Positions 9,025 to 18,595 are shown, counted from the stretch's first letter. The stretch is DNA of 64,000 nt from Vibrio atypicus (GCF_009811315.1 NZ_BLID01000004.1:62001-126000); one strand, 5' to 3'. Numbers and translations: made by a program. Notes: a model not told the origin generated them from the sequence alone.

Positions 9025-10602
9025 ATGAAGCAGTTAATCAAACCCATTATTGCCGCAGTGGCAACCTCTACGCTCTCTTTCAATGCGCTTTCCGCAGAGA
9101 TCAAAAACGTTATTTTGATGATTGGTGACGGTATGGGTCCGCAGCAAGTGGGCTTATTGGAGACTTATGCTAATCAAGCTCCAAACTCAATTTATAAGGG
9201 AAAGAAAACCGCTCTGTATCAACTTGCTCAAGATGGTGTCATTGGCTCTTCTCTGACTCATCCAGAAGATGCGATTGTCGTGGATTCCGCATGTTCAGCA
9301 ACTATGCTTGCTACCGGTATTTACACCGCTTCAGAAGTGATTGGTATCGACTCTCAAGGAAACCATGTTGAAACCGTACTTGAGAAAGCAAAGAAAGCAG
9401 GTAAAGCGACAGGCTTAGTCTCTGATACGCGCTTAACTCACGCGACACCAGCCGCATTTGCTGCACATCAACCTCACCGCTCGTTAGAAAATGACATTGC
9501 ATCAGACATGCTTGAAACCGGTGTCGACGTTATGTTGTCTGGAGGCTTACGCCATTGGATTCCAAAATCAACCAATGATAAGGGCGAAACTTACAAAGAG
9601 CTTGAACAGCTGACTCATGGTGACGTCTACCTCAAATCAAAACGTAAAGATGAACGTAACTTACTGAGCGAAGCGCAAAGTGATGGTTACCAACTCGCCT
9701 TCAACCGTAACATGTTGGACCAAGCTAAGGGTGACAAACTGCTCGGATTGTTTGCCTATTCTGGTATGGATGACGGCATCACTTACAGCAACAACAAATC
9801 CAACCCAGAAAGAACTCAGCCAAGCTTGAAAGAGATGACCGATAAAGCATTGAATGTACTTTCAAAGGATAAAGATGGCTTTTTCCTAATGGTTGAAGGC
9901 GGTCAAATTGATTGGGCGGGTCACAGCAATGACGCTGGTACAATGTTACACGAGATGATCAAGTTTGATGAAGCAGTACAATCAGTTTATCAGTGGGCGA
10001 AAGATCGTGATGACACGATTGTTATCGTAACCGCGGACCACGAGACCGGCTCTTTCGGCTTTAGCTACTCTTCACAAGATTTACCTCAACCGCAAAAGCG
10101 TTCCGGCGAAGCGTTCTCGAATCGTGACTATGCGCCTAACTTCAACTTTGGCGCATTTAAGATTCTTGATGGCTTGTACAATCAAAAACAGAGCTACTAC
10201 AGTATGATCAGCCAGTTCCAAAAACTGGATAAGAGTGAACAAACGCCTGAGAAATTAGCGGAAATCGTTAACCAGAACAGCGCATTCCCTATTACGGCAG
10301 AACAAGCGAAAAACGTTATGGCTAGTAAGCCAAATCCTTATCGCTTAGCACAGCACAAATACTTGTCGAAAGAAGAAGTCCCAGCGATAAATGACTTCGA
10401 TGCTTTCTTCCCATACAACGATCGCGGCAACCTACTGGCTCGCGAACAAGCCACTGGACAAAACATTGTTTGGGGAACAGGAACCCACACCCACACACCG
10501 GTGAATGTGTTTGCTTGGGGACCTGCAGAAAAAATTCTTCCCGTATCAAAGATCATGCACCATTCTGAACTGGGTGAATACATAAAAGCACAAGTGAACT
10601 AG
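9025..10602 (+). CDS. Alkaline phosphatase (PhoA superfamily)
   Basis: A 525-residue periplasmic phosphomonoesterase. A Sec signal peptide is visible (MKQLIKPIIAAVATSTLSF, cleavage near NALSA). The metal-binding Asp lies in MIGDGMGPQQ and the nucleophilic serine in VVDSACSATMLATG. Later metal ligands are in GGQIDWAGHSND and TADHETGSFG, with a final His in TGTHTHTPVNVF. It is longer than E. coli PhoA because of an insertion around residues 340-450, as in other marine members. It has its own ribosome binding site and terminator. I saw no clear Pho box upstream, so phosphate control is not shown by the sequence. Confidence 0.92.
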   Translation: MKQLIKPIIAAVATSTLSFNALSAEIKNVILMIGDGMGPQQVGLLETYANQAPNSIYKGKKTALYQLAQDGVIGSSLTHPEDAIVVDSACSATMLATGIYTASEVIGIDSQGNHVETVLEKAKKAGKATGLVSDTRLTHATPAAFAAHQPHRSLENDIASDMLETGVDVMLSGGLRHWIPKSTNDKGETYKELEQLTHGDVYLKSKRKDERNLLSEAQSDGYQLAFNRNMLDQAKGDKLLGLFAYSGMDDGITYSNNKSNPERTQPSLKEMTDKALNVLSKDKDGFFLMVEGGQIDWAGHSNDAGTMLHEMIKFDEAVQSVYQWAKDRDDTIVIVTADHETGSFGFSYSSQDLPQPQKRSGEAFSNRDYAPNFNFGAFKILDGLYNQKQSYYSMISQFQKLDKSEQTPEKLAEIVNQNSAFPITAEQAKNVMASKPNPYRLAQHKYLSKEEVPAINDFDAFFPYNDRGNLLAREQATGQNIVWGTGTHTHTPVNVFAWGPAEKILPVSKIMHHSELGEYIKAQVN

Positions 10603-10628
10603 CCTGAATAAGTGTCACTTGTTTGGTT

Positions 10629-10652
10629 CAACGCCCTTCGGGGCGTTTTTTA
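10629..10652 (+). terminator. Intrinsic terminator of the alkaline phosphatase gene
   Basis: Arms aacgccc and gggcgtt closed by the stable ttcg tetraloop, followed by a T run. Confidence 0.92.
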
Positions 10653-10729
10653 TTTATAGTGCTATTGATTGACTCATCACTCTCGAAAAGATAAAAATAG
10701 ATCCACACTCGCAAACTAGCCCGATAATT

Positions 10730-11035
10730 ATGTGTGATATCTTCTCCAAACAACCTCAAGAAAACTATCAAACGGTTGCTCGTTCAATTCGAATCGATGG
10801 TCATGCAACCAGCATTAAACTAGAAGCCAGCTTCTGGCAAATTTTGGAAGAGATTGCAGCCAAGCAAGATATGACCTTGCCTCGCTTTATCAGTTACATC
10901 TACAAAGAGGCTTTAGAACATAATGGAGAGATCAGTAATTTTACCTCTCTACTACGCTGCGCATGCCTAATCTATTTACGTCAGCCAGACGATGTCATGA
11001 GTATTGTCAAACAACAGCTCATCCCAAATCACTAA
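10730..11035 (+). CDS. Ribbon-helix-helix domain protein
   Basis: A 101-residue protein. Residues 18-65 (ARSIRIDGHATSIKLEASFW, then LEEIAAKQDMTLPRFISYIY) fit the RHH_4-type ribbon-helix-helix domain, a beta strand followed by two helices that binds DNA as a dimer in other families. The remainder is short and helical. It may be a small transcriptional regulator, but no target is visible and many members of this family have no known role. The ribosome binding site is weak. It lies between the alkaline phosphatase and a VOC-family gene, with its own upstream region. Confidence 0.72.
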   Translation: MCDIFSKQPQENYQTVARSIRIDGHATSIKLEASFWQILEEIAAKQDMTLPRFISYIYKEALEHNGEISNFTSLLRCACLIYLRQPDDVMSIVKQQLIPNH

Positions 11036-11116
11036 AGTTCTTGCTGTCGTACTCTAGTACTACCTACTCACATTTCTCTGCCCTTATTCTAACGTCCATC
11101 AGAATAAGAGGTAGAT

Positions 11117-11512
11117 ATGACAAAACTCATCCACTCAATGGTCAGGGTCAGCAACCTTGCCGAGTCCATTAACTTTTACCGCAACGCTCTTGAGCTTGAA
11201 ATCAAAGATCAGTATATCTTCGACAGCTTTAGCCTAACCTATTTAGCCAATGCGGAAACAGGATTCGAACTTGAACTGACCCACAACCACGATCAATCAG
11301 AGCCTTATACCCATGGCTCTGGTTACGGTCACCTTGCGGTTAGCGTTGAAGATATCGAACAAGCACACCAACGAATCCGTGATCTCGGGATTGAAGCTTC
11401 AGACGTTAAGGCGTTTGACCACAACGAAACTCATCTCGCGACCTTCTTTTTTATTACCGATCCAGATGGATACAAAATCGAATTCCTGCAAAGACAGGGC
11501 CGATACTTATAA
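11117..11512 (+). CDS. VOC-family glyoxalase I-like protein
   Basis: A 131-residue protein of the vicinal oxygen chelate fold, close to lactoylglutathione lyase (GloA). Two beta-alpha-beta-beta-beta units are visible. The candidate metal ligands are His6 (IHSMVRV), the Glu in FELELTHN, the His in YGHLAVSV and the Glu in YKIEFLQ, the arrangement of glyoxalase I. It has an AGAGGT ribosome binding site. It is probably co-transcribed with the ABM-domain gene 23 bases downstream, which hints at a role in detoxifying reactive small molecules. Whether it is a true glyoxalase I cannot be told here. Confidence 0.82.
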   Translation: MTKLIHSMVRVSNLAESINFYRNALELEIKDQYIFDSFSLTYLANAETGFELELTHNHDQSEPYTHGSGYGHLAVSVEDIEQAHQRIRDLGIEASDVKAFDHNETHLATFFFITDPDGYKIEFLQRQGRYL

Positions 11513-11535
11513 CAAACCCAAAAAGAGTAAACACA

Positions 11536-11826
11536 ATGATCAATTTGACAGCAACATTTCACGCTAAAGCCGGACAAGAACAACAGCTTGAATCACTATT
11601 AGTTGCAATGCTAGCACCCACTCGCCAAGAACCAGGTAATACGCGCTACTGCCTCTTTAAAGATAAAGAGAATGCTGCAATCTTTACCTTCCAAGAGCAA
11701 TTTTCTGATCAAGCGGCATTTGACGAGCACTGTAAACAACCGCACTTTACTCAGCTACTCGCGAGCTTAGACGGCCTTTTAGAACAGGAACCAAAGATTA
11801 CTTTCTTAGAAGAGTTATCCGCATAA
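11536..11826 (+). CDS. Antibiotic biosynthesis monooxygenase (ABM)-domain protein
   Basis: A 96-residue ferredoxin-like ABM-domain protein related to YgiN-type quinol monooxygenases. Typical features are the N-terminal strand NLTATFHAKAGQEQQ, the middle block EPGNTRYCLFKDKEN, and the FDEHCKQPHFTQ segment. Members act as small cofactor-free monooxygenases or have no known activity. It lies 23 bases after the VOC gene and ends at a strong bidirectional terminator, so the two probably form a small operon. Confidence 0.82.
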   Translation: MINLTATFHAKAGQEQQLESLLVAMLAPTRQEPGNTRYCLFKDKENAAIFTFQEQFSDQAAFDEHCKQPHFTQLLASLDGLLEQEPKITFLEELSA

Positions 11827-11856
11827 AAAAAGAGCGCCTTTCGGCGCTCTTTTTAC
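11826..11856. terminator. Bidirectional intrinsic terminator
   Basis: Arms agagcgcc and ggcgctct with a short tt(t)c loop, an A run before and a T run after. It serves the ABM gene (plus) and the convergent MscS gene (minus). Confidence 0.9.
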
Positions 11857-13535
11857 TGCTCTGTGGTCTCGTTTTCTTTCACCATGTGCAAGTGAACGTC
11901 CTGTTGAGGGAACGGAATAGAGATGCCCTCTTTATCAAAGCGCAATTTCACTTCTTTGGTTACATCCCAATAAACATCCCAGTAATCATCAGTTTTTACC
12001 CAAGGACGTACAATGAAATCAACAGATGATGTATTCAAAGTATGCACTTTGATATTTGGCTCTGGTGTACGTAGAACTGATGGGTGGTTCATGACAATTT
12101 CAGTCAGTACTGATTCTGCTTTTAGTAAGTCGTCACCATAACCAATACCAAACACCATGTCCACGCGACGTACTCGCTCATGGGTTACGTTTTTAATCAC
12201 ATCGCCCCAGATCTTACTGTTTGGAATAATAATGATCTGGTTATCGAAGGTTTTAATCGTGGTATTCACCAAGCTCATGTGGCTAACTTTTCCGTCTACC
12301 CCACCAGCGAACACAAAATCACCTACATCAAATGGACGATAAATTAGCAGCATCATACCGGCAGCGAAGTTCGATAGCGTATCTTGCAGTGCAAAACCGA
12401 TAATCACACCCGCAATACCAAAACCTGTCAGCACTGGCGCCAGATTCAATCCAATCTGTGATAGCGCAACAAGAATACCAATCACCCAGACGATATTGCC
12501 TGACATACCAATGAAGAAGTCCTGCATCAGCTGAGACAGCTTCAGATTTTTCGATACCACGGTTTTACTGATCACTTTACGCGTTAACTTCGCCATCAGG
12601 CTAGTAGCAAACAGTAACAGTCCAAACACAAATAATTGGAACAAATGCTGCGGCGCATTGTTGGCAATCCAATCCCAAATATTTGTCGACCAATGGGAAA
12701 CAATCGATAACAACACCTGACCATCAAGCAGATCTTGAGTGATACTGCCTGTCACCTCAAACATGAGCCTTTTATATTCAGAAGTATCGATATCTAACTG
12801 ATCACCGATAGAGATCAGTGAGCTTAAGCTATCTACCGCAATTGTCATACGCTGCTTAATCACAAGCTGAGATAGCTGCAATGAAGACTTTTCAGATTCT
12901 GGGCTTGCAGTAAGCTGCTTACCAACAAGATCAATTTGCTGACTAAAATACTCAACCGAAGCCGCCATTAAGCGCAATCGCTTCGCGACGAGGTCGCGGA
13001 AACTGGCTTCAGCTGCAGATTCATCAACCCCGAGTTTTTTCAGCCACTCAATGTTTTGCCAGTTCGCTTCAATAACCGTGTCTTGATAATGCTGAAGTTC
13101 TTGATAATCATTGAGCAGAGTTAAGCGCTCATCATCTTTCGCACTATTGATTTTCTCATTGAGTGCTTTGATTTTATCTTCAAGATAGACCGTCGCACCG
13201 TGCGAGTAGTTTTGCTGCATCTCAACTTGTGCAATCAACTTCTCTTTCGGAATACTCTCGCGGCTAATAGCACTGGCGAGCGCCGTTCTAAGATCTTCAT
13301 TTTTTTGGAACAGTTTGAGCTGCAACGCATCTTTTTCTTCGCCACTGGCACTCGCCAAAGCGTCAGACAGATCTTTCAAATCAAGGTTGATTCGCTCTAA
13401 CGTTTGCTCTGCTTTTGTCAGTTGAGGCGATTCCGTCTCTTGCGTAGCATGCACATTGAAACTAAAAGCAACGAAAAACGCTGCCCACAAACATAATAGA
13501 GAGAAACCTCTATTCCCACGAGATAACCGTCTCAT
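11853..13535 (-). CDS. MscS-family mechanosensitive channel with periplasmic coiled-coil domain
   Basis: A 560-residue inner-membrane channel that opens under membrane tension and protects against hypo-osmotic shock. A signal peptide (LLCLWAAFFVAFSFNVHA) is followed by about 230 residues of periplasmic coiled coil. Membrane segments follow, and then the MscS pore helix and beta domain (GFGIAGVIIGFALQDTLSNF, then IYRPFDVGDF). I placed the start at the ATG at 13535, preceded by GAGGTG, rather than 30 codons upstream. The final block has the usual IPFPQQDVHL end. Confidence 0.92.
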   Translation of the reverse strand: MRRLSRGNRGFSLLCLWAAFFVAFSFNVHATQETESPQLTKAEQTLERINLDLKDLSDALASASGEEKDALQLKLFQKNEDLRTALASAISRESIPKEKLIAQVEMQQNYSHGATVYLEDKIKALNEKINSAKDDERLTLLNDYQELQHYQDTVIEANWQNIEWLKKLGVDESAAEASFRDLVAKRLRLMAASVEYFSQQIDLVGKQLTASPESEKSSLQLSQLVIKQRMTIAVDSLSSLISIGDQLDIDTSEYKRLMFEVTGSITQDLLDGQVLLSIVSHWSTNIWDWIANNAPQHLFQLFVFGLLLFATSLMAKLTRKVISKTVVSKNLKLSQLMQDFFIGMSGNIVWVIGILVALSQIGLNLAPVLTGFGIAGVIIGFALQDTLSNFAAGMMLLIYRPFDVGDFVFAGGVDGKVSHMSLVNTTIKTFDNQIIIIPNSKIWGDVIKNVTHERVRRVDMVFGIGYGDDLLKAESVLTEIVMNHPSVLRTPEPNIKVHTLNTSSVDFIVRPWVKTDDYWDVYWDVTKEVKLRFDKEGISIPFPQQDVHLHMVKENETTEQ

Positions 13536-13640
13536 GAACACCTCAAACAATAAGTCGTTGTTTCTGTTGTAGATAGCAGTAAGTGTACACCACAATATTG
13601 AAAACCCTTGTCTATTATTCGTCAAAGGTCAGCAAATAGA

Positions 13641-13668
13641 AAAACAGCCGCGATAAGCGGCTGTTTGA
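13641..13668 (-). terminator. Intrinsic terminator of ycgN
   Basis: Read on the minus strand, aaacagccgc pairs with gcggctgttt around a five-base loop and a T-rich tract follows. It lies just after ycgN and before the MscS gene. Confidence 0.85.
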
Positions 13669-13674
13669 AAAGAG

Positions 13675-14115
13675 TTAGTCTCGGGCTGGGTGGTTCAAAA
13701 TGTGGTCTTCCCAGTTTACGACTTCTATCTCATAGACCACTTTATTCCGCACACTTTCACCTGCGGCATGCATGGCAGATTTTGAACCTGTGATCAGCGG
13801 GTGCCACTCAGGAAGCGGCTGATCTTCCGCTAACAAACGGTAAGCACAAGTGTGTGGTAGCCAAGTAAAATCTTCGATATCGTCACGAGTGAGCTTGGTG
13901 CACTCTTCATCGTAGTTGAAACGATTTGGGTAATCTTTACACGAACATGTTTTGCTATTGAGTAGACTACATGCCACGTTGGTGTAGTAGATTTCATCCG
14001 TGTCTTCATCCATGAGCTTATGTAGGCAGCATTTACCACAACCATCACAAAGAGACTCCCACTCTTGCTCAGTCATCTGCTCTAGTCTTTTACTTTGCCA
14101 AAAAGGTGCGCTCAT
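13675..14115 (-). CDS. ycgN: YcgN-family cysteine cluster protein (UPF0260)
   Basis: A 146-residue protein of the YcgN/UPF0260 family. The N-terminal cluster [11 protein letters not shown], with further cysteines in [20 protein letters not shown] and HTCAYRLL, marks the YkgJ-type CxxCxxCC metal-binding domain, thought to chelate zinc or iron. The function is unknown. The typical WHPLITG block is present. It diverges from a short YkgJ-family gene 135 bases away, so two cysteine-cluster genes share one regulatory region. Confidence 0.9.
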   Translation of the reverse strand: MSAPFWQSKRLEQMTEQEWESLCDGCGKCCLHKLMDEDTDEIYYTNVACSLLNSKTCSCKDYPNRFNYDEECTKLTRDDIEDFTWLPHTCAYRLLAEDQPLPEWHPLITGSKSAMHAAGESVRNKVVYEIEVVNWEDHILNHPARD

Positions 14116-14250
14116 CGGTGTTACTTCATTATCGGACAGGGGTGCGATTTATACCGTTTAGGCTTTAAAATTTCAAGGGCAAAGTTTGAGCTGATCAGGC
14201 AATGCTTTTTTGCTACTATCGCGCCCTTAAAATTTTTCGAGGTTATCGTG

Positions 14251-14499
14251 ATGGATTGTCGCCTAGGCTGTGGTGCCTGTTGTATTGCGCCAAGTATCTC
14301 TTCTTCTATTCCTGGCATGCCAAATGGCAAACCTGCTGGCGTTCGCTGTATTCAGCTAAATGAAGATAATCTTTGTAAACTGTTCGGCAAACCAGAAAGA
14401 CCTAAAGTGTGTCATGACTTCAAAGCATGCCCTGTGATCTGCGGTAAAACCAATCAGCAAGCTTTGGACAACATTACCGAGTTGGAAATTCTGACATAA
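14251..14499 (+). CDS. Short YkgJ-family cysteine cluster protein
   Basis: An 82-residue protein with eight cysteines, including CRLGCGACC at residues 3-11 and CHDFKACPVICG near residue 62, a pattern expected to bind zinc or an iron-containing centre. It is a small YkgJ-type protein of unknown function. I chose the ATG at 14251, preceded by GAGG at 7-8 bases; an in-frame extension 52 codons upstream would overlap the start of divergent ycgN and lacks family similarity. Confidence 0.82.
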   Translation: MDCRLGCGACCIAPSISSSIPGMPNGKPAGVRCIQLNEDNLCKLFGKPERPKVCHDFKACPVICGKTNQQALDNITELEILT

Positions 14500-14631
14500 A
14501 CCTTGTTTCATAACTAAGACAATATGAGTCTAGTGACTCTATTGTTAGAAATTACTACTTTCACTCACACCCTGCTGACATTTCTCAACTATCTTCCTTG
14601 GGTCTTCCACGTATAAAAAATCAGGAAACCC

Positions 14632-15321
14632 ATGAATAAATATATTGCAGAATCTTTTGGTACGTTTTGGCTAGTACTTGGTGGCTGTGGTAGTGCGGTA
14701 TTGGCGGCCGGCTTCCCAGATGTTGGTATTGGCTTGCTAGGAGTATCTCTTGCCTTTGGTCTAACCGTACTGACTATGGCTTATGCAATTGGTCATATCT
14801 CAGGCTGTCACCTGAATCCAGCGGTAACGATTGGCCTTTGGGCTGGTGGCCGTTTTGAAGCGAAACACGTCCTTCCATATATCCTTGCTCAAGTTTTCGG
14901 TGGCTTAATTGCAGGCGGCGTGCTTTATCTTATTGCTTCTGGCCAAGCGGGCTTTGATGTTGCAGCATCAGGCTTCGCAGCAAATGGCTTTGGCGAGCAC
15001 TCTCCTGGCCAATACTCAATGACTGCAGCTTTGATTTCAGAAGTTGTCATGACGATGATGTTCCTTATCATTATCATGGGTGCAACCGATGAGCGCGCTC
15101 CGCAAGGGTTTGCCCCAATTGCTATTGGTTTGGGCCTAACACTAATCCACCTTATCAGCATTCCAGTGACCAATACATCAGTTAACCCTGCTCGTAGTAC
15201 CGCAGTCGCGATGTATGTCGGTGAGTGGGCAGCCTCTCAACTTTGGCTATTCTGGGTAGCGCCGATTGTTGGTGGTATCTTAGGTGCCGTTATTTATCGT
15301 GCAATCTCTGCATCAAAATAA
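14632..15321 (+). CDS. aqpZ: Aquaporin Z
   Basis: A 229-residue water channel of the inner membrane with six membrane helices. Both half-helix signatures are visible: NPAVT near residue 63 and NPARS near residue 186, whose Arg forms the selectivity filter. The N-terminus ([20 protein letters not shown]) and the [10 protein letters not shown] block match bacterial AqpZ rather than glycerol facilitators, as does the compact size. It is monocistronic, with a strong terminator shared with convergent recR. Confidence 0.96.
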   Translation: MNKYIAESFGTFWLVLGGCGSAVLAAGFPDVGIGLLGVSLAFGLTVLTMAYAIGHISGCHLNPAVTIGLWAGGRFEAKHVLPYILAQVFGGLIAGGVLYLIASGQAGFDVAASGFAANGFGEHSPGQYSMTAALISEVVMTMMFLIIIMGATDERAPQGFAPIAIGLGLTLIHLISIPVTNTSVNPARSTAVAMYVGEWAASQLWLFWVAPIVGGILGAVIYRAISASK

Positions 15322-15335
15322 GCATCCATTAGATC

Positions 15336-15368
15336 TAAAAAGCCGCAGCGTTTGCTGCGGCTTTTTCG
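15336..15368. terminator. Bidirectional intrinsic terminator
   Basis: Arms aaaaagccgcagc and gctgcggcttttt (13 bases, perfect) around a four-base loop. It serves aqpZ (plus) and recR (minus). Confidence 0.92.
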
Positions 15369-15383
15369 TATTTGTCATAGCAG

Positions 15384-15983
15384 TTAAAGCTTGTGTCGAC
15401 CAAGAAGTGAATGGGACAAAGTGGTACCGTCCACCAGCTCAAGCTCACCACCAACGGGCACGCCATGAGCAATGCGGCTGGCGGAGACTTCACTCGCTTT
15501 ACAAAGCTCTGCGATATAATGCGCGGTCGCTTCCCCTTCGACGGTAGGGTTGGTTGCCAGAATCACTTCTGAAATGTCCCCACGTCGTAAGCGGTAGTCC
15601 AATACATCCAAGCCAATATCACTAGGCCCGATACCGTCTAGTGGAGATAAGTGCCCCATCAAAACAAAGTAACGTCCAGAATATTGCCCTGTTGCTTCTA
15701 CAGCAGCAATGTCTGCAGGGCTTTCTACCACACACAGTTGACCATTTTCCTGACGTTTAGGATTGGTACAAATATGACAAACTTCTTCCTCAGTAAAAGT
15801 TCGGCACTCTGTGCAGTGGCCAATTTCGGTCATTGACTGACTTAAAGCGTCTGCGAGTTGCAGGCCGCCTTTTCTATCTCGCTGTAACAAATGAAAGGCC
15901 ATACGCTGCGCCGACTTGGGACCAACCCCAGGTAGACAACGTAAGGCCTCCATCAATTGCTCCAGCATATGACTGGTGCGCAT
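15384..15983 (-). CDS. recR: Recombination mediator RecR
   Basis: A 199-residue RecR protein, which with RecO and RecF loads RecA on single-strand gaps. It has the N-terminal helix-hairpin-helix ([17 protein letters not shown]), the four-cysteine zinc motif CTEC...CHIC near residues 57-72, and a Toprim domain ([13 protein letters not shown], then [14 protein letters not shown]). It is the last gene of the conserved dnaX-ybaB-recR cluster and starts 17 bases after ybaB ends. Confidence 0.97.
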   Translation of the reverse strand: MRTSHMLEQLMEALRCLPGVGPKSAQRMAFHLLQRDRKGGLQLADALSQSMTEIGHCTECRTFTEEEVCHICTNPKRQENGQLCVVESPADIAAVEATGQYSGRYFVLMGHLSPLDGIGPSDIGLDVLDYRLRRGDISEVILATNPTVEGEATAHYIAELCKASEVSASRIAHGVPVGGELELVDGTTLSHSLLGRHKL

Positions 15984-16000
15984 TTAACTAACCTTGTCGA

Positions 16001-16330
16001 TTAGAATGGCATTTTCATACCTGGTGGTAATTGCATACCGCCAGTTACGCCAGCCATTTTCTCTTTTTGTGTTTCTTCAACACGACGAGCCGCATCATTG
16101 AATGCCGCTGCGATCAGATCTTCAAGCATCTCTTTGTCGTCTTCCATCAGACTTTCGTCGATTTCTACACGGCGCACGCTATGACTACCAGTAATCGTTA
16201 CTTTTACAAGGCCAGCACCAGATTCACCGGTTACTTCCATATTTGCGATTTCTTCTTGAAGCTTTTGCATGCGATCTTGCATTTGCTGGGCTTGCTTCAT
16301 TAGGTTGCCCATACCGCCTTTACCAAACAT
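16001..16330 (-). CDS. ybaB: YbaB/EbfC nucleoid-associated protein
   Basis: A 109-residue small DNA-binding protein of the YbaB/EbfC family, which forms a tweezer-like dimer and coats DNA. It begins [18 protein letters not shown] with a long N-terminal helix, and carries the central strand block [20 protein letters not shown]. The C-terminus is Gly/Met/Pro-rich, as is common. It lies between dnaX and recR in the usual order. Confidence 0.96.
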   Translation of the reverse strand: MFGKGGMGNLMKQAQQMQDRMQKLQEEIANMEVTGESGAGLVKVTITGSHSVRRVEIDESLMEDDKEMLEDLIAAAFNDAARRVEETQKEKMAGVTGGMQLPPGMKMPF

Positions 16331-16403
16331 GTTTATCTCTCTGGTTAGTTAGCTTGTTTCGTTATTAGATGGGGCTGAAAACGTAAACTTTCAACCCCGA
16401 AAA

Positions 16404-18566
16404 TCAAATCGGTCTCACGCTTTCTTTATCAAGCTCCGCAGCAAAGCGCATCTCAATAAACTTAACATGATCATCATTCTCTAGGCTGGTAAACGCTTGG
16501 CTTAACTTACCTTGATAGAGCTTATCTCTTAATTCTAGCGGGGTTTCACCACTATCGCCGACTTCAACACTGAGATGACACTCTTCGCCTAATGCGGTAT
16601 TGAGTGCTTGCAGAAGTTCGCTCTGAGCGCGATCTGTGTTTAAGTGCGCTTGTTGCGGTCTTAGCGTTAGTGAAATGGACGAACCATTTTTCTCGTAGTA
16701 CGAGTTAAGCGCTAACTGCTCTGTCAATTTGGCTGTTTCAAGCTTACTGATTAGCTGAGCCCAATCACTCTGCTCTAGGCTCTCTGCAAACAACTTCTTC
16801 GACATCTCTGGCGTTTTTTCGTGTTCTAGCGCTTTCTTCAATAACGTTGGAGTCAGCTCTGTTTTTTCTTTTTGCTGCGTCTGCGGCAAAATTGGCTTCC
16901 AACGATATGGTTCATTTTTATCAGATTCAGGTGTTGCGACTGATGGATTAGACAATGGCGACACCTGCGCAGTTCCCGCGTGTTTTTGTGCTACACGATC
17001 GAGGACTGATTCTGATTTAGCAGATGTCGCTTTAGCCTTTTTTGGCCCATTTCCCGAATTGTCTTGGCTGGGCGCTAACCCTTTACGCTGTGAACGCAAT
17101 TGATGACGTAGCCCGCTGATTGGCGAAGAACTTCGACTCGCTGGCTGCTCAGCTTGCTGCACAGGTTGAGACGGAGTAGGTGCAGGACTTGGCTGCATTT
17201 GCGGCGGCTGAGCCTCACCATACATTGGTGGCTCATCATACATTGGCGGCGCATCGTATTGTGGTGGCTCAGACATGTATCCCGCAGGCGGCATGTCATA
17301 GTTTTGCTCCGGTGCAACCTGAGGCTGTCTCTGCACCGGCGGCGTTGATGGTGCAGCTTGCGCACTTGGAGCGGGTGCAACTGGCTGAGATTGCGCCGCT
17401 TGCTGAGACTGAGCTTTAGGTGCTACTGCCACTTGCTCGGTTGGTTCAGACTGAGTTGAAATGACATTAGCTTGCGGCTTGGACGCTGGTCTGAACGCCA
17501 TCATACGCAGTACAACCATCTCGAGACCAATACACTCAGAAGGCGCAAGTGGTAAGTCTTGACGACCTTTCAATGCAATCTGGTAGTAGAGTTGAACGTC
17601 TTGCGGACTTAACGCGCGGCTCAGTAATTCAATCTTTTCGGCATCTGGCTGCGCTTTATCTAACGTCGAAGGTAAAGCTTGGAACATCGCCATGCGGTGC
17701 AGCTGAGTAGCAAGTTGCTGCAGTAGCCCATCCCACTCTACACCGTTTTGCGCAAGCTGAGACAATGTTTCCATTGCTTGTTGTGGCTGCTTAGAGCTAA
17801 TCGCTTCAAGCAAATGCAGAGCCTGATCAGTATCAAGAGTACCAAGCATGTGGGCGACGCTGTCAGTTAAAACAGTACCATTACCCAGAGCAATCGCTTG
17901 ATCCGTTAAACTTAAGGCATCACGCATACTGCCGTCAGCGGCGTGCGAGATCATGCCTAACGCGCGAGGCTCAGCAGTCACTTGCTCTTGAGCTAAAATA
18001 TGGTCCAGCTGCTCATGGATGGTATCCACATTGATAGGCTTCAAGTGGAACTGAAGACAGCGAGACAAAATCGTCACTGGCAGCTTTTGCGGATCTGTGG
18101 TCGCCAGTAAGAACTTCACATACTCAGGCGGCTCTTCTAAGGTTTTAAGTAAGGCATTAAAACTGTGGCGCGAGAGCATGTGAACTTCATCGATCAGGTA
18201 AACCTTGAATCGACCACGAGCTGGTTTGTATTGAACATTGTCTAGCAGTTCACGAGTATCTTCGACCTTAGTTCGGGACGCTGCATCTATCTCAAGAAGA
18301 TCAACAAAACGACCTTCATCGATCTCTTTACAAGTATCACAAACGCCACACGGGTTCGCAGTAATACCTGTCTCACAGTTCAGTCCTTTAGCAAACAAAC
18401 GACCAATTGAGGTTTTACCCACACCACGCGTACCACTAAACAGATAAGCATGGTGGAGGCGATTCTGTGCTAACGCATTTTCCAGTGCGGTTAATACGTG
18501 GCTTTGTCCTATCACTTCATTGAATTTACTAGGACGCCATTTTCTCGCTAAGGCAAGATAACTCAT
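16404..18566 (-). CDS. dnaX: DNA polymerase III subunits tau (and probably gamma)
   Basis: A 720-residue clamp-loader ATPase that connects the replicative polymerases and loads the beta clamp. Domain I has the P-loop GTRGVGKTS (residues 45-53), a zinc module (Cys64, 73, 76, 79), and the DEVHM and SRC boxes. Residues 365-480 are a Pro/Gln-rich linker, followed by the tau-specific C-terminus that binds DnaB and the polymerase. At codons 508-510 the sequence is CCA AAA AAG, the same A AAA AAG slippery heptamer used in E. coli dnaX. A -1 slip would add one Gly and meet TAA, giving a 511-residue gamma. It is probably co-transcribed with ybaB and recR. Confidence 0.97.
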   Translation of the reverse strand: MSYLALARKWRPSKFNEVIGQSHVLTALENALAQNRLHHAYLFSGTRGVGKTSIGRLFAKGLNCETGITANPCGVCDTCKEIDEGRFVDLLEIDAASRTKVEDTRELLDNVQYKPARGRFKVYLIDEVHMLSRHSFNALLKTLEEPPEYVKFLLATTDPQKLPVTILSRCLQFHLKPINVDTIHEQLDHILAQEQVTAEPRALGMISHAADGSMRDALSLTDQAIALGNGTVLTDSVAHMLGTLDTDQALHLLEAISSKQPQQAMETLSQLAQNGVEWDGLLQQLATQLHRMAMFQALPSTLDKAQPDAEKIELLSRALSPQDVQLYYQIALKGRQDLPLAPSECIGLEMVVLRMMAFRPASKPQANVISTQSEPTEQVAVAPKAQSQQAAQSQPVAPAPSAQAAPSTPPVQRQPQVAPEQNYDMPPAGYMSEPPQYDAPPMYDEPPMYGEAQPPQMQPSPAPTPSQPVQQAEQPASRSSSPISGLRHQLRSQRKGLAPSQDNSGNGPKKAKATSAKSESVLDRVAQKHAGTAQVSPLSNPSVATPESDKNEPYRWKPILPQTQQKEKTELTPTLLKKALEHEKTPEMSKKLFAESLEQSDWAQLISKLETAKLTEQLALNSYYEKNGSSISLTLRPQQAHLNTDRAQSELLQALNTALGEECHLSVEVGDSGETPLELRDKLYQGKLSQAFTSLENDDHVKFIEMRFAAELDKESVRPI
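17037..17043 (-). promoter_or_regulatory. Putative programmed -1 frameshift site in dnaX
   Basis: The heptamer A AAA AAG is in the zero frame as ccA AAA AAG. After a -1 slip the next codons read GGC TAA, so the ribosome stops one codon later. A GGGA element lies about 9-14 bases upstream, where E. coli dnaX has a stimulating Shine-Dalgarno. I did not find a strong downstream stem by eye. Confidence 0.65.
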
Positions 18567-18595
18567 GAAACTATACCCATTAATAACCTACCCGA

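Noticed and set aside
17075..17380. Alternative minus-strand frame of 101 codons in dnaX
   Set aside because: It comes from the repetitive Pro/Gln-rich linker read in another frame; no start signal or recognisable protein.
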